Positions 1-6,816 of a stretch of DNA of 25,503 nucleotides are shown piece after piece. The stretch spans positions 1-25,503 of the forward strand of contig JAAEOP010000462.1 of NCBI GenBank assembly GCA_024223125.1, read 5' to 3'. Position 1 is the first letter of the stretch. Every line of letters starts with the position of its first letter. This stretch comes from Chloroflexota bacterium (GTDB lineage Bacteria; Chloroflexota; Anaerolineae; Promineifilales; Promineifilaceae). Made by a program: the position numbers and the translations under genes. The notes under the pieces are model-generated. The model had not been told where the DNA came from and did no database searches. It was given only the letters and a program-made list of their open reading frames with translations.

Positions 1-51
1 ATAGTTGGTGTGTGAACCTAAACTATACCTTAACTAGCTCATTTTGATTAT

Positions 52-75
52 GGATAGGTCTATCCTCTGTTTTTT
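52..75 (+). terminator. Weak possible terminator at the left edge
   Basis: A short GGATA/TATCC hairpin with a four-base loop is followed by a run of T (70-75). It could end a plus-strand gene lying left of the window. No coding region is visible in the first 300 bases. The stem is only five pairs, so this is tentative. Confidence 0.25.
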
Positions 76-169
76 CCTCTTTTGCAACCTGATACCGCTA
101 TGTCTCTCTGGTCAACTTGTCCCTAATCTGTAACGCTCTCAGGATTTACGTAAGATTAAGCCATACGTA

Positions 170-197
170 TTGACGCAATGGGGGAGTTTTATATAAT
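170..197 (+). promoter_or_regulatory. Sigma70-type promoter of the riboflavin uptake unit
   Basis: The -35 box TTGACG (170-175) and -10 box TATAAT (192-197) are separated by 16 bases. The expected start of transcription, about 204, lies just before the FMN riboswitch at 221. The boxes are near consensus and the position fits the downstream regulatory leader. Confidence 0.8.
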
Positions 198-220
198 CGG
201 CGGCATAACTTTATATTAAA

Positions 221-356
221 CCTTCGGGGCAGGGTGAAATTCCCGACCGGCGGTGAGGCCAGCGCAGGCCAAGCCCGCGACCTGTATCAATAGACAATTG
301 ATCCGGTTGATCTGGTGAGATTCCAGAGCCGACAGTACAGTCTGGATGGGAGAAGG
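221..356 (+). promoter_or_regulatory. FMN riboswitch (RFN element)
   Basis: The conserved RFN blocks are all present in order: GGGGCAGGGTGAAATTCCCG (227-246), the AGCCCGCGA block near 272-280, GATCTGGTGAGATTCCAG (310-327), the GCCGACAGT block and the TGGATGGGAGAAGG end. P1 closes through CCTTC (221-225) with GAAGG (352-356). FMN binding to this RNA normally shuts off riboflavin synthesis or uptake genes. A terminator hairpin about 40 bases downstream indicates control at the level of transcription. Confidence 0.97.
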
Positions 357-395
357 TTACGCAACTTATGCGCTGTTATTTGTGCTTGTGATTTG

Positions 396-420
396 CCCCA
401 CCTTATGTGTGGGGGTTTTT
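396..420 (+). terminator. Riboswitch-controlled intrinsic terminator
   Basis: CCCCAC (396-401) pairs with GTGGGG (409-414), and five T residues follow (416-420). It sits between the FMN aptamer and ribX, so it is the likely expression platform: FMN-bound RNA lets it form and transcription stops. The competing antiterminator pairing was not resolved by eye. Confidence 0.75.
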
Positions 421-493
421 GTGGGCAGCGGTGACGGCCGTCCTCGCGCACTTATTCCCCTTGCCTCGCACCATTATTTATGTGGAGAGAACC

Positions 494-1264
494 ATGAATG
501 CAATTCGTGGACAGCCGGCCTGGTTAACGGTTGGCGCTTCCTTTGTTTTGCTCATTTTGGGCTGGCATCTGCTAGTAACGTGGGGAGAATATGACAGTTT
601 TATCTTGCCCGGCCCGGTAGATGTGTGGCGGCAGTTTCAAATTGTGGTGGAAGACGGCCGTTTGCTGCGCCACAGTCTCATCACCATCAGCGAAGTGATT
701 CCTGGTCTGATCATTGGTTGTTTGGTGGCGGCTCCGTTGGGTTATCTGCTGGCTAAATCCCCCCTGGCCGAACGGCTGTTGTCTCCCTACCTCATCGCTT
801 CACAGGCCATCCCCATTATCGCCATTGCCCCCCTGCTGACCATCTGGATCAGCTCTGTTTATTGGTCGCGGGTGACAGTAGCTGCGTTGGTAGTGTTTTT
901 CCCCATCTTGATAAATATGGTGGCTGGACTGCGCTCTGTTCCTTCAGAATTATATGAATTGATGCACGCGCTCAAAGCAAGCCAGGGGCAGATCTTCCAC
1001 AAATTAGAGTTTCCGGCAGCGCTGCCTGTGCTGTTGGCCGGATTAAAAATAGGGGCTACGCTGGCCGTCATTGGGGCGTTGGTGGGGGAATTTGTGCAGC
1101 CTCAAAGTCGGGGGTTGGGGTTTTTATTGATTACTGCCCGTTACCAGTTCAAAACCGATCTCGTTTTTGTCGTGCTGGTGGCGTTGGCTGTCATTGCTTT
1201 ATCGCTTTATGGTCTGGTGGCACTGTTGGAAAAACGAGTGCTGCGCTGGAAATTACAATCATGA
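494..1264 (+). CDS. ribX: ABC transporter permease, riboflavin uptake (RibX-like)
   Basis: This is the membrane permease of a NitT/TauT/thiamine-precursor type ABC importer (BPD_transp_1 fold, 256 aa). Several hydrophobic segments are visible. A cytoplasmic loop EAA-type motif lies in the stretch from ELMHALKASQ through FPAALPVLLAGLKIGA, where the ATPase docks. The ATG at 494 is chosen because GGAGAG lies just upstream and because the upstream in-frame start at 407 falls inside the terminator. The FMN riboswitch upstream and the binding-protein gene downstream match the RibXY riboflavin transporters proposed for Chloroflexi by comparative genomics. That substrate assignment is inferred from the riboswitch, since the fold alone would equally suit a thiamine-precursor or sulfonate permease. 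No ATPase gene is in the window. Confidence 0.88.
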   Translation: MNAIRGQPAWLTVGASFVLLILGWHLLVTWGEYDSFILPGPVDVWRQFQIVVEDGRLLRHSLITISEVIPGLIIGCLVAAPLGYLLAKSPLAERLLSPYLIASQAIPIIAIAPLLTIWISSVYWSRVTVAALVVFFPILINMVAGLRSVPSELYELMHALKASQGQIFHKLEFPAALPVLLAGLKIGATLAVIGALVGEFVQPQSRGLGFLLITARYQFKTDLVFVVLVALAVIALSLYGLVALLEKRVLRWKLQS

Positions 1265-1282
1265 ATTAAGGTGAAAGAGGTT

Positions 1283-1320
1283 AGGAGATGGGGAGATTTA
1301 ATCTCTCAATCTCCAATCTC
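1283..1320 (+). repeat. Palindromic GGAGATT/AATCTCC element, copy A
   Basis: A short inverted repeat built of GAGATT and AATCTC units lies in the spacer between ribX and ribY. It belongs to the same family as the copies at 3346, 3815, 8743 and 21288. It ends just before the ribY ribosome binding site, so it forms a hairpin inside the presumed ribXY transcript. Confidence 0.75.
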
Positions 1321-1334
1321 AAAGAAAGGAGAGT

Positions 1335-2327
1335 ATGATATTCAAACGATTTTCAGTTGTTTTATTGATGGGTTTGTGGGGATTCACGGCCGTAGCCTGT
1401 ACCAGCTCTGGCTCCCCTACCGAACCGGAAGAGATGGTCAAGATTAGCCTACCCATGGGCTACATTCCCGATCCCCAATATGCCCCCTTTTATGTGGCCG
1501 TAGATAAGGGGTATTTTGCCGAAGAAGGACTGGAATTAGATTTTGATTACAGCTTTGAAACGGATGGCATGGCGTTGGTAGGGGCCAATGAACGGCCGTT
1601 TGCCATTGTCAGCGGTGAACAGGTTATTTTAGCCCGTGCTCAGGGCGTACCTGTGGTGTATGTTTTGGAATGGTTCCAAAAAAACCCCATTGCCCTGATC
1701 AGTAAAAAGGGGGCCAATATTCAAACCCCCCAAGATTTGGCCGGACGGAATGTGGGACTGCCGGGCTTTTTTGGCGCCAGCTATATTGGCTATTTAGGGT
1801 TGCTGGCTGCCAATGACATTCAGCCCAACAGTGTCAATGCCAACGACATCGGCTTTACCCAGGTAGAATCTTTATTGACCGATAAAGCCGAAGCTGTAGT
1901 TGGTTACGCCAATAATGAACCCACCCAACTGACGAGCCTGGGCGAAGATGTTCATGTGTTGTATGTGGCCGATTACATTGATATGGTGGCAAACGGCATT
2001 ATCACCAATGAAACAGTCATTGCCGAAAACCCGGAGTTGGTACAGAGGTTTGTACGGGCTACCTTGCGCGGTCTGGCCGATACGTTAGCTGATCCGGACG
2101 GCGCATATGAGATTAGCAAGAAATTTGTGGAGGGTTTGGATGACGACCGAAAACCGGTTTTGCAAGCTTCATTAGAAATGTGGCAGGCAGACAAGCTGGG
2201 TGAAACAACGGCCGATTCCTGGCAGCAAACCCAAGATGTATTGCTGGGCGCCGGTATTCTGGACGCCCCGGTTGAAAATCTGGAAGCGGCTTTTACAAAC
2301 GAGTTTATTGAGCAAGCACAACCATAA
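1335..2327 (+). CDS. ribY: ABC transporter substrate-binding lipoprotein (RibY-like, NMT1/THI5 family)
   Basis: This 330-aa extracellular binding protein probably captures riboflavin for RibX. Residues 1-21 form a signal peptide that ends in a lipobox with Cys22 (TAVAC), so the protein should be lipid-anchored to the outer face of the membrane. The mature part has the NMT1/THI5 pattern: a YIPDPQYAPFYVAVDKGYF-type opening near residues 43-61, then GEQVILARAQGVPVVYV and a QDLAGRNVGLPG block. The start is set by AAAGGAGAG directly upstream. It lies about 70 bases after ribX under the same FMN riboswitch, and a strong hairpin follows. NMT1-like proteins also bind pyrimidines and thiamine precursors, so the ligand rests on the regulatory context. 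Confidence 0.88.
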   Translation: MIFKRFSVVLLMGLWGFTAVACTSSGSPTEPEEMVKISLPMGYIPDPQYAPFYVAVDKGYFAEEGLELDFDYSFETDGMALVGANERPFAIVSGEQVILARAQGVPVVYVLEWFQKNPIALISKKGANIQTPQDLAGRNVGLPGFFGASYIGYLGLLAANDIQPNSVNANDIGFTQVESLLTDKAEAVVGYANNEPTQLTSLGEDVHVLYVADYIDMVANGIITNETVIAENPELVQRFVRATLRGLADTLADPDGAYEISKKFVEGLDDDRKPVLQASLEMWQADKLGETTADSWQQTQDVLLGAGILDAPVENLEAAFTNEFIEQAQP

Positions 2328-2340
2328 ATGATCTGTTGAC

Positions 2341-2377
2341 AAGTCCCCGGCACTTTCCGAAGCGCCGGGGACTTTGG
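2341..2377. terminator. Strong hairpin terminator after ribY
   Basis: AAGTCCCCGGC (2341-2351) pairs perfectly with GCCGGGGACTT (2364-2374), an 11-bp GC-rich stem with a 12-base loop. It lies 14 bases after the ribY stop and just beyond the end of the minus-strand cytochrome c remnant, so it may serve both strands. The T-run is short. Confidence 0.7.
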
Positions 2378-2569
2378 CTAGACCTTACCGCACCATCCCT
2401 CCGGTTCGCTATTGATGAAAATAATCAAGGTTGCGATTTCATCATCGGTCAGTTCCAGATTGGGCATCAAGGTTTCAGGACGAATCTGGGCCGGGTCACG
2501 TAGCCAATCTTGCATAAATTCGGAGCTATTTTGGTAATGGGTCAGATTGGGGCCAATGTTGGTTTGCAC
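2378..2569 (-). pseudogene. Remnant of a c-type cytochrome (C-terminal part only)
   Basis: The 63-residue open frame reads like the second half of a class I cytochrome c. It has a GPNLTH-type segment, then WLRDPAQIRPETLMPNLEL with the Met expected as distal heme ligand, and a DDEIATLIIFI helix. The heme-attachment CxxCH and the signal peptide are absent. An in-frame TAA lies two codons upstream of the GTG, and no CxxCH coding sequence is found in the 70 bases before the next gene. It is probably the tail of a former oxidase- or alternative-complex-linked cytochrome. A real short protein is possible but could not bind heme covalently. Confidence 0.6.
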
Positions 2570-2633
2570 CGTTTACTGCACACTGAAGACGAAATTCGCT
2601 CAATTTCCCTATTCATTGTAATCTTCTGACCCC

Positions 2634-4901
2634 ATGACGAGCGTAACTGACCAGACCGGCCGATTAAAATGGTGGGAAGCTGTTTTACTGCTAACGGGGC
2701 TGCTGCTATTTGTTGTTCAAGCCGGGTTTAGTTCGCCCCGAAAATCGGCCGCCTTCGATGAGGAGTATCATGTGGCTGCCGGCTATGCCTATCTGAAAAC
2801 GGGTGACTTTCGTATGAGCCTGAGCCATCCGCCGCTCATCAACGCCCTCAGCGCCCTACCCCTGCTTTTTCGTGATGATGTCAATTTGCCCACCGGCCAC
2901 CCCTCCTGGTCTGAAAACGATTATTTTAACTTCGCCGATGTTTTTTTGTGGCAGGCGCAGGAAGATCCTCAATCTGTTTTAGAATGGGCGCGTTGGCCTG
3001 TTATTTTTCTGGGGGCAATTTTGACGGCCGCTATCTTTTGGTGGGCACGAGAAATGGCCGGGATTGGGGCTGGCTGGATTGCGTTCATCCTGGCTGTCTT
3101 TGACCCCAACCTCATCGCCAATTCCCGGCTGGTGACGACTGATTTGGGGTTGACTTGCTTTCTTTTTTTGACGATATGGCGACTGTGGCATTGGTTGAAA
3201 CGGCCGTCTCTAACCAACCTCATCCTCACCGGCCTCCTCGCCGGACTAACCATGTCTGCTAAATTCACCGGTCTGCTGGTATGGCCGATGATTATTGGGG
3301 TTGTGGTTTTGTGGAGATTGGAGACCTATCCTGAGCAAAACCGAAGGATTGGAGATTGGGGATTAGACCGCCGCAATCTCCAATCTCTAATCTCCAATCT
3401 CCTAATCATGTCCCTCTTCGCCTTTCTTGCATTGTGGGCTGTCTTCCGCTTTGACATCAGCCCCTATCCCGGCACAAATATCCCTTTACCGGCATCGTTT
3501 TACCCCTATAGTTTGTGGGACACATTTGTGGGTATTGAGCAGCAGCCTAAAACCTCTTTTCTGCTCGGTCAGACCTCTGCTCGCGGTTGGTGGTACTACT
3601 TTCCGGTAGCGCTGCTTGTTAAAACCAGTCTGCCTTTGTTGATATTGACGGCCGTCGGTACATTCACCTTCATCAAACAAAGCGGCTGGTGCAAAGCTTC
3701 CATTCTCTGGCTGCCATCACTGTTGTTCATGCTGTTGGCCATGAGCGGCCGTATCACCATCGGCTACCGACACATTTTGCCTGTTGTTCCTTTTCTCATC
3801 ATGTTGGCGGCACAGATTGGGAGATTAGAAATTAGAGATTGGAGATTAGATCGTCACAATCTCCAATCTCTAATCCCTAATCTCATAATAATCACTCTGC
3901 TTGCCTGGCACCTCACTACCACCATCCAACTATTTCCCCATCAGGAAGCGTTTTTTAATGAACTGGCGCGTGGTCCGGCTTTTCGGGGGCGAGTTTTGGT
4001 AGATTCCAATATTGATTGGGGACAGGATTTAATCGCTCTGCGAGAACTGCCGCTGCAAGATATGTATTTGGGCTATTTTGGTACGGCCGTGCCCGAAGCG
4101 TACCAGTTGCAATACAAACCTATTCCCGGATTTTTGCGCCAAACTGCCGGGCCAGAAATTAATACCTACAACCCTTACACGCCGCCGCCCGGTTGGTATG
4201 CCCTCAGCCTGACCAGTTTGCAATTGGGATTACTGGAACAAAATATTGACATGTATGCTTATTTTCGGGACAAGACACCCATCTTCCGGGCCGGATATTC
4301 TATCAATGTGTATCAGGTAAAATATCCGGAGGAGATGCCGGTAGATCGGGCGGTGGTAACGGGTGCGGCAGTGTCTGATTTGTCGCCGGAAGAGTTGGGA
4401 GTGCGTGACGGCCGTCGTCTCATCACCAAATGGACAGCCAACGAAGCCACCCATATCATCCCCTTCACTGAGCCTTTTACACTGCCAGAGGCATTTCGGT
4501 CAGTCAAGGCTAACTATGCTGATGTGTTGACGCTGATTGGGTATACGCTGGCTGATTCAGACCCCAAACCGGGTGAGCCATTGGCATTGACTCTGTTTTG
4601 GGAACGAGGCAGCGGTAACATCCCTGGCCCCGCACCTACAAAAGCTGGGCCGCTGGCTGTTTTTGTTCATCTGTCTGGCACAGACCCGGCCCAGATTTTT
4701 GCCCAGTTTGATGGCTGGGACACGGCCGTATCTACCCTCGAACCCGGCGACATCATCAGCCAACAAATCACCCTTCGGCCGCCGCCAGACATGCCTGCCG
4801 ACGAAACATTCTTACGCGTGGGACTTTACTCGCCCCAATCCGACCAACGCTTTCCTTTGGTTAACGGCACAGGCGATTTTGTGACAATTGATTATGATTA
4901 A
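2634..4901 (+). CDS. Membrane glycosyltransferase, GT39/ArnT-like
   Basis: This is a GT-C fold, polyprenyl-phosphate-dependent sugar transferase of 755 aa, related to protein O-mannosyltransferases and ArnT. Residues 42-43 are the Asp-Glu of the first extracytoplasmic loop (FDEEYHVAAG), the usual catalytic/metal site. A LSHPPLINALSALPLL segment follows, as in this family. About ten to twelve hydrophobic segments lie between residues 15 and 430. A soluble beta-rich domain (about 570-755) follows, as in many Chloroflexi homologues. Two palindromic DNA elements are inserted in frame, adding residues about 238-258 and 394-418, rich in RLDR/NLQSLI. Both fall in loops or at membrane-segment ends. 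No clear ribosome binding site precedes the ATG, so the exact start is uncertain. It likely acts in cell-surface glycosylation. Confidence 0.88.
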   Translation: MTSVTDQTGRLKWWEAVLLLTGLLLFVVQAGFSSPRKSAAFDEEYHVAAGYAYLKTGDFRMSLSHPPLINALSALPLLFRDDVNLPTGHPSWSENDYFNFADVFLWQAQEDPQSVLEWARWPVIFLGAILTAAIFWWAREMAGIGAGWIAFILAVFDPNLIANSRLVTTDLGLTCFLFLTIWRLWHWLKRPSLTNLILTGLLAGLTMSAKFTGLLVWPMIIGVVVLWRLETYPEQNRRIGDWGLDRRNLQSLISNLLIMSLFAFLALWAVFRFDISPYPGTNIPLPASFYPYSLWDTFVGIEQQPKTSFLLGQTSARGWWYYFPVALLVKTSLPLLILTAVGTFTFIKQSGWCKASILWLPSLLFMLLAMSGRITIGYRHILPVVPFLIMLAAQIGRLEIRDWRLDRHNLQSLIPNLIIITLLAWHLTTTIQLFPHQEAFFNELARGPAFRGRVLVDSNIDWGQDLIALRELPLQDMYLGYFGTAVPEAYQLQYKPIPGFLRQTAGPEINTYNPYTPPPGWYALSLTSLQLGLLEQNIDMYAYFRDKTPIFRAGYSINVYQVKYPEEMPVDRAVVTGAAVSDLSPEELGVRDGRRLITKWTANEATHIIPFTEPFTLPEAFRSVKANYADVLTLIGYTLADSDPKPGEPLALTLFWERGSGNIPGPAPTKAGPLAVFVHLSGTDPAQIFAQFDGWDTAVSTLEPGDIISQQITLRPPPDMPADETFLRVGLYSPQSDQRFPLVNGTGDFVTIDYD
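3346..3406 (+). repeat. Palindromic element copy B, in frame within the GT39 gene
   Basis: GGATTGGAGATTGGGGATTAG on the left is answered by AATCTCCAATCTC repeats on the right, around the spacer ACCGCCGC. Translation continues through it without a stop, adding about 20 residues that include NLQSLISN. It has the same unit as the intergenic copies A, D and E. Confidence 0.85.
3815..3886 (+). repeat. Palindromic element copy C, in frame within the GT39 gene
   Basis: The left arm (3815-3847) and right arm (3858-3884) of GATTRGAGATT-type units pair almost perfectly around the loop AGATCGTCAC. It is read through in the same frame as copy B, giving a similar peptide (NLQSLIPN). Two independent in-frame copies in one gene suggest that insertion is tolerated in loops. 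Confidence 0.88.
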
Positions 4902-4911
4902 GGAGGGAAAA

Positions 4912-5844
4912 ATGTATCGGCCGTTAGACGCTATGACCTATCCTCGTTTTGAAGGTATTCGCACCTTTATGCGCTTGCCTTATATCACCGATTTAACCGG
5001 AGTTGATTTTGCTGTCGTGGGTACGCCGTTTGATACCGGCGGCACATTCCGTGTGGGGGCCAGATTTGGCCCAGAGGGAATCAGACAACATTCGGTGCTG
5101 CTGCGACCGTATCACCCCGAACACAACATCGCTATCTTTGACCATTGTTCGGGGGTAGATTATGGTGATTTGCCAGTGACGCCTGGCTATCTGCCTGAAT
5201 CGCACCAACAAATTGAAACCGGGGCGCGAAAGTTGTTTACGGCCGGCGTGACGCCTATCTTCCTCGGTGGCGATCATTCTGTCTCCCTGCCTTTGCTGCG
5301 GGCAGCGGCCGCCACACATGGCCCAGTCGCTCTCATCCAGTTCGATTCACACGGAGATTTGTGGCCTGGTTACTTTGGCGGCAAAGATACACACGGCACA
5401 CCCTTCCGTCGGGCAGTGGAAGAGGGGTTGTTGGACTGCGGCCGTTCCTGCCAGATTGGGCTACGCGGTTCAGTGTATGACGCCGGTGATGTAGAGATGT
5501 CACGGGCGTTGTTTGAGGTGGTAACGGCCGCCGAACTGCATCAGATCGGCATCCCCGAAACATTGCGACGGATCCAGCAGCGGGTGGGCAGTGGCCCCGC
5601 TTACCTGACGTTTGACATTGATTTTGTGGATCCGGCTTATGCGCCGGGCACAGGTACGCCAGAAGTAGGCGGCTTTACTGGGGCAGATTGTTTACAACTG
5701 CTGCGGGGATTGACCGGAATTAATTTCGTCGGCTTTGACATGGTGGAAGTGATGCCCGCTTATGATCCGGCCAATGTTACCAGTCTGCTGGCGGCCAATA
5801 TTGTTTATGAATTCATGGCTCTGATTGCCCTGCACAAGGCATAA
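4912..5844 (+). CDS. Agmatinase/arginase-family ureohydrolase
   Basis: This is a 310-aa binuclear manganese hydrolase that splits a guanidino compound, releasing urea. All metal ligands are visible: His122 in GGDHS, Asp145/His147/Asp149 in DSHGD, and Asp235/Asp237 in TFDIDFVDP, followed by APGTGTPEVGG. Family members act on agmatine, guanidinobutyrate, arginine or guanidine, and the sequence alone does not decide. Agmatinase is the most common annotation for this type. The ATG at 4912 is preferred over an in-frame ATG at 4888 because AGGAGGG (4901-4907) sits right before it and 4888 overlaps the previous gene. The gene begins 10 bases after the GT39 stop, so the two are probably cotranscribed, but no functional link is obvious. 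Confidence 0.9.
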   Translation: MYRPLDAMTYPRFEGIRTFMRLPYITDLTGVDFAVVGTPFDTGGTFRVGARFGPEGIRQHSVLLRPYHPEHNIAIFDHCSGVDYGDLPVTPGYLPESHQQIETGARKLFTAGVTPIFLGGDHSVSLPLLRAAAATHGPVALIQFDSHGDLWPGYFGGKDTHGTPFRRAVEEGLLDCGRSCQIGLRGSVYDAGDVEMSRALFEVVTAAELHQIGIPETLRRIQQRVGSGPAYLTFDIDFVDPAYAPGTGTPEVGGFTGADCLQLLRGLTGINFVGFDMVEVMPAYDPANVTSLLAANIVYEFMALIALHKA

Positions 5845-6025
5845 AGGCGCGGCGCTGCTGCGAAAATAGATGCACGAAATCGGTGGCGTTGGCTCAAAGA
5901 CGACATGTTTCAATCACGCTGGCCAAGAGAGCGAAGGCTCGACTTCCTTGTTTCGTCCGCGTCCCATAGCTAATTCTGCAGGCAACAACCCAATGGTGCA
6001 AAGCGCACTCGGCAATTTAGAAGAC

Positions 6026-6214
6026 TCAATCTTCATCCGAACTATTTTGCAGAAGTTTGTTAGACGGCCGTTTCTCCACCAATCGTCGCTCCAATTTCCC
6101 CACTCGATCCGATAATTCCTTAATCATCAACAATACCTGCCCCACAGCCTGTTCGTTTGTTAATTCACCCTTCTCCCATTTCTGCAAAAGTGTTGTTAAT
6201 TCATAAGCGCTCAC
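6026..6214 (-). CDS. Small helical protein of unknown function (62 aa)
   Basis: I do not recognise the family. The protein starts with a GTG preceded by AAGGAG at eight bases, which strongly supports translation. The sequence is amphipathic and charged, with a heptad-like stretch at about 25-48 (VLLMIKELSDRVGKLERRL) that looks like a short coiled coil, so a dimeric DNA-binding or anti-regulator role is possible but unproven. It is transcribed from its own promoter at 6340-6368, with inverted TATACGT boxes around the start of transcription. The ACGGCCGT octamer occurs once inside. There is no clear partner gene next to it. Confidence 0.65.
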   Translation of the reverse strand: MSAYELTTLLQKWEKGELTNEQAVGQVLLMIKELSDRVGKLERRLVEKRPSNKLLQNSSDED

Positions 6215-6304
6215 AATTTTACTCCTTATGCGATTTCGAAAATCGTACCGTTAACTTTCATTCCAGTGGACGGAGGCCCATGACTCTCCTCATAATAAAA
6301 TCAA

Positions 6305-6350
6305 ACGTATATATCATTTTATACGTCGATGTAGATACAATAATATACGT
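6305..6350. promoter_or_regulatory. Operator-like TATACGT boxes
   Basis: ACGTATA (6305-6311) and TATACGT (6320-6326) form a perfect 7-bp inverted repeat with an eight-base spacer. A third TATACGT lies at 6344-6350. The pair falls just downstream of the predicted transcription start of the 62-aa gene, and the third box is within the promoter spacer and -10. This is the layout of a repressor operator; the regulator is unknown. Confidence 0.55.
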
Positions 6351-6368
6351 CTAAATGATATTTGTCAA
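6340..6368 (-). promoter_or_regulatory. Promoter of the 62-aa gene
   Basis: On the minus strand TTGACA (6368-6363) and TATTAT (6345-6340) are 17 bases apart, essentially consensus. Transcription would start near 6333, giving a leader of about 120 bases that contains the TATACGT inverted repeat. Confidence 0.75.
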
Positions 6369-6379
6369 TACGAAAATAC

Positions 6380-6410
6380 AAAAAAAGCCAGAACATTTTG
6401 CCCTGGCTCT
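6380..6410 (-). terminator. Intrinsic terminator on the minus strand
   Basis: Read on the minus strand, AGCCAG pairs with CTGGCT around an 11-base loop and is followed by seven T residues. It would end transcripts coming from menB and the broken DUF4258 gene, and insulates the next promoter at 6368. Confidence 0.75.
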
Positions 6411-6550
6411 AAAATCCTATTTGTAGATTACCTGATCATAAAGGTCAATACCTTCGCCAAAAATGACGTAAATAGAGCAATTGTGTAAGATGCGATTTTT
6501 TCACCGACCAAGGGGGAAATTCGTAAATACAACCGCGAGCGACCCTAGCG

Positions 6551-6618
6551 AAGACCTCGCAGGTTTTAACGCAAAACCTCAGAGGGGCGTAGATCATTTT
6601 GGAAACCTGCGAGGTCTT
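6551..6618. repeat. CTCGCAGGTTT palindromic repeat, copy 1
   Basis: AAGACCTCGCAGGTTT (6551-6566) and its exact complement AAACCTGCGAGGTCTT (6603-6618) are 16-bp perfect arms around a 36-base centre. A second copy, in the opposite orientation, is at 25313-25372 and shares the centre motifs CAGAGG and AGATCAT. It abuts the 3' end of the broken DUF4258 frame. Size and structure suggest a non-autonomous mobile palindrome. Confidence 0.8.
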
Positions 6619-6621
6619 AAG

Positions 6622-6790
6622 TTAACGACAATGATCTGTGGGATATCGTTCAATGAATTTGGCCGTTTTCCCTACCGTGCAAATTTCTTCTTCTGACAAT
6701 ATCACGTTCAACAACTCGACGAAAAGCATGACGACTAAACTCGAATTCACCATTGGCCAATTGTTGCTGAATTTGGGATAAGCTTTTCAT
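6622..6790 (-). pseudogene. Broken DUF4258 gene
   Basis: The frame starting at the ATG at 6790 gives MKSLSQIQQQLANGEF and then EFSRHAFRRVVERDI, typical of the start of DUF4258 proteins (small proteins often found with toxin-antitoxin-like or mobile genes). After ERDI the reading continues only in another frame, SEEEICTVGKTAKFIERYP, which implies one extra base near 6697. That second frame stops at 6622, right beside the palindromic repeat at 6551-6618. So the gene carries a frameshift and has lost its C-terminal half. It begins 26 bases after the menB stop and is probably read from the same transcript. Confidence 0.6.
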
Positions 6791-6816
6791 TGAGTTCTTT
6801 CAAGCTAGTTATCGGT

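Noticed and set aside
407..493. Upstream extension of ribX
   Set aside because: The start lies within the terminator hairpin; the ATG at 494 has a good ribosome binding site.
346..594. Open frame of 82 codons starting in the FMN riboswitch
   Set aside because: It overlaps the aptamer end, the terminator and the start of ribX in another frame; no ribosome binding site and no family resemblance.
5870..6115. Plus-strand open frame after the agmatinase gene
   Set aside because: It overlaps the better supported minus-strand 62-aa gene, lacks a ribosome binding site and resembles no family. The 180 bases 5845-6025 hold nothing else I can support.
6411..6550. Minus-strand open frame reading ASYTIALFTSFLAKVLTFMIR
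   Set aside because: No start, no ribosome binding site and no family match; it could be the lost C-terminal part of a former gene but this cannot be shown.
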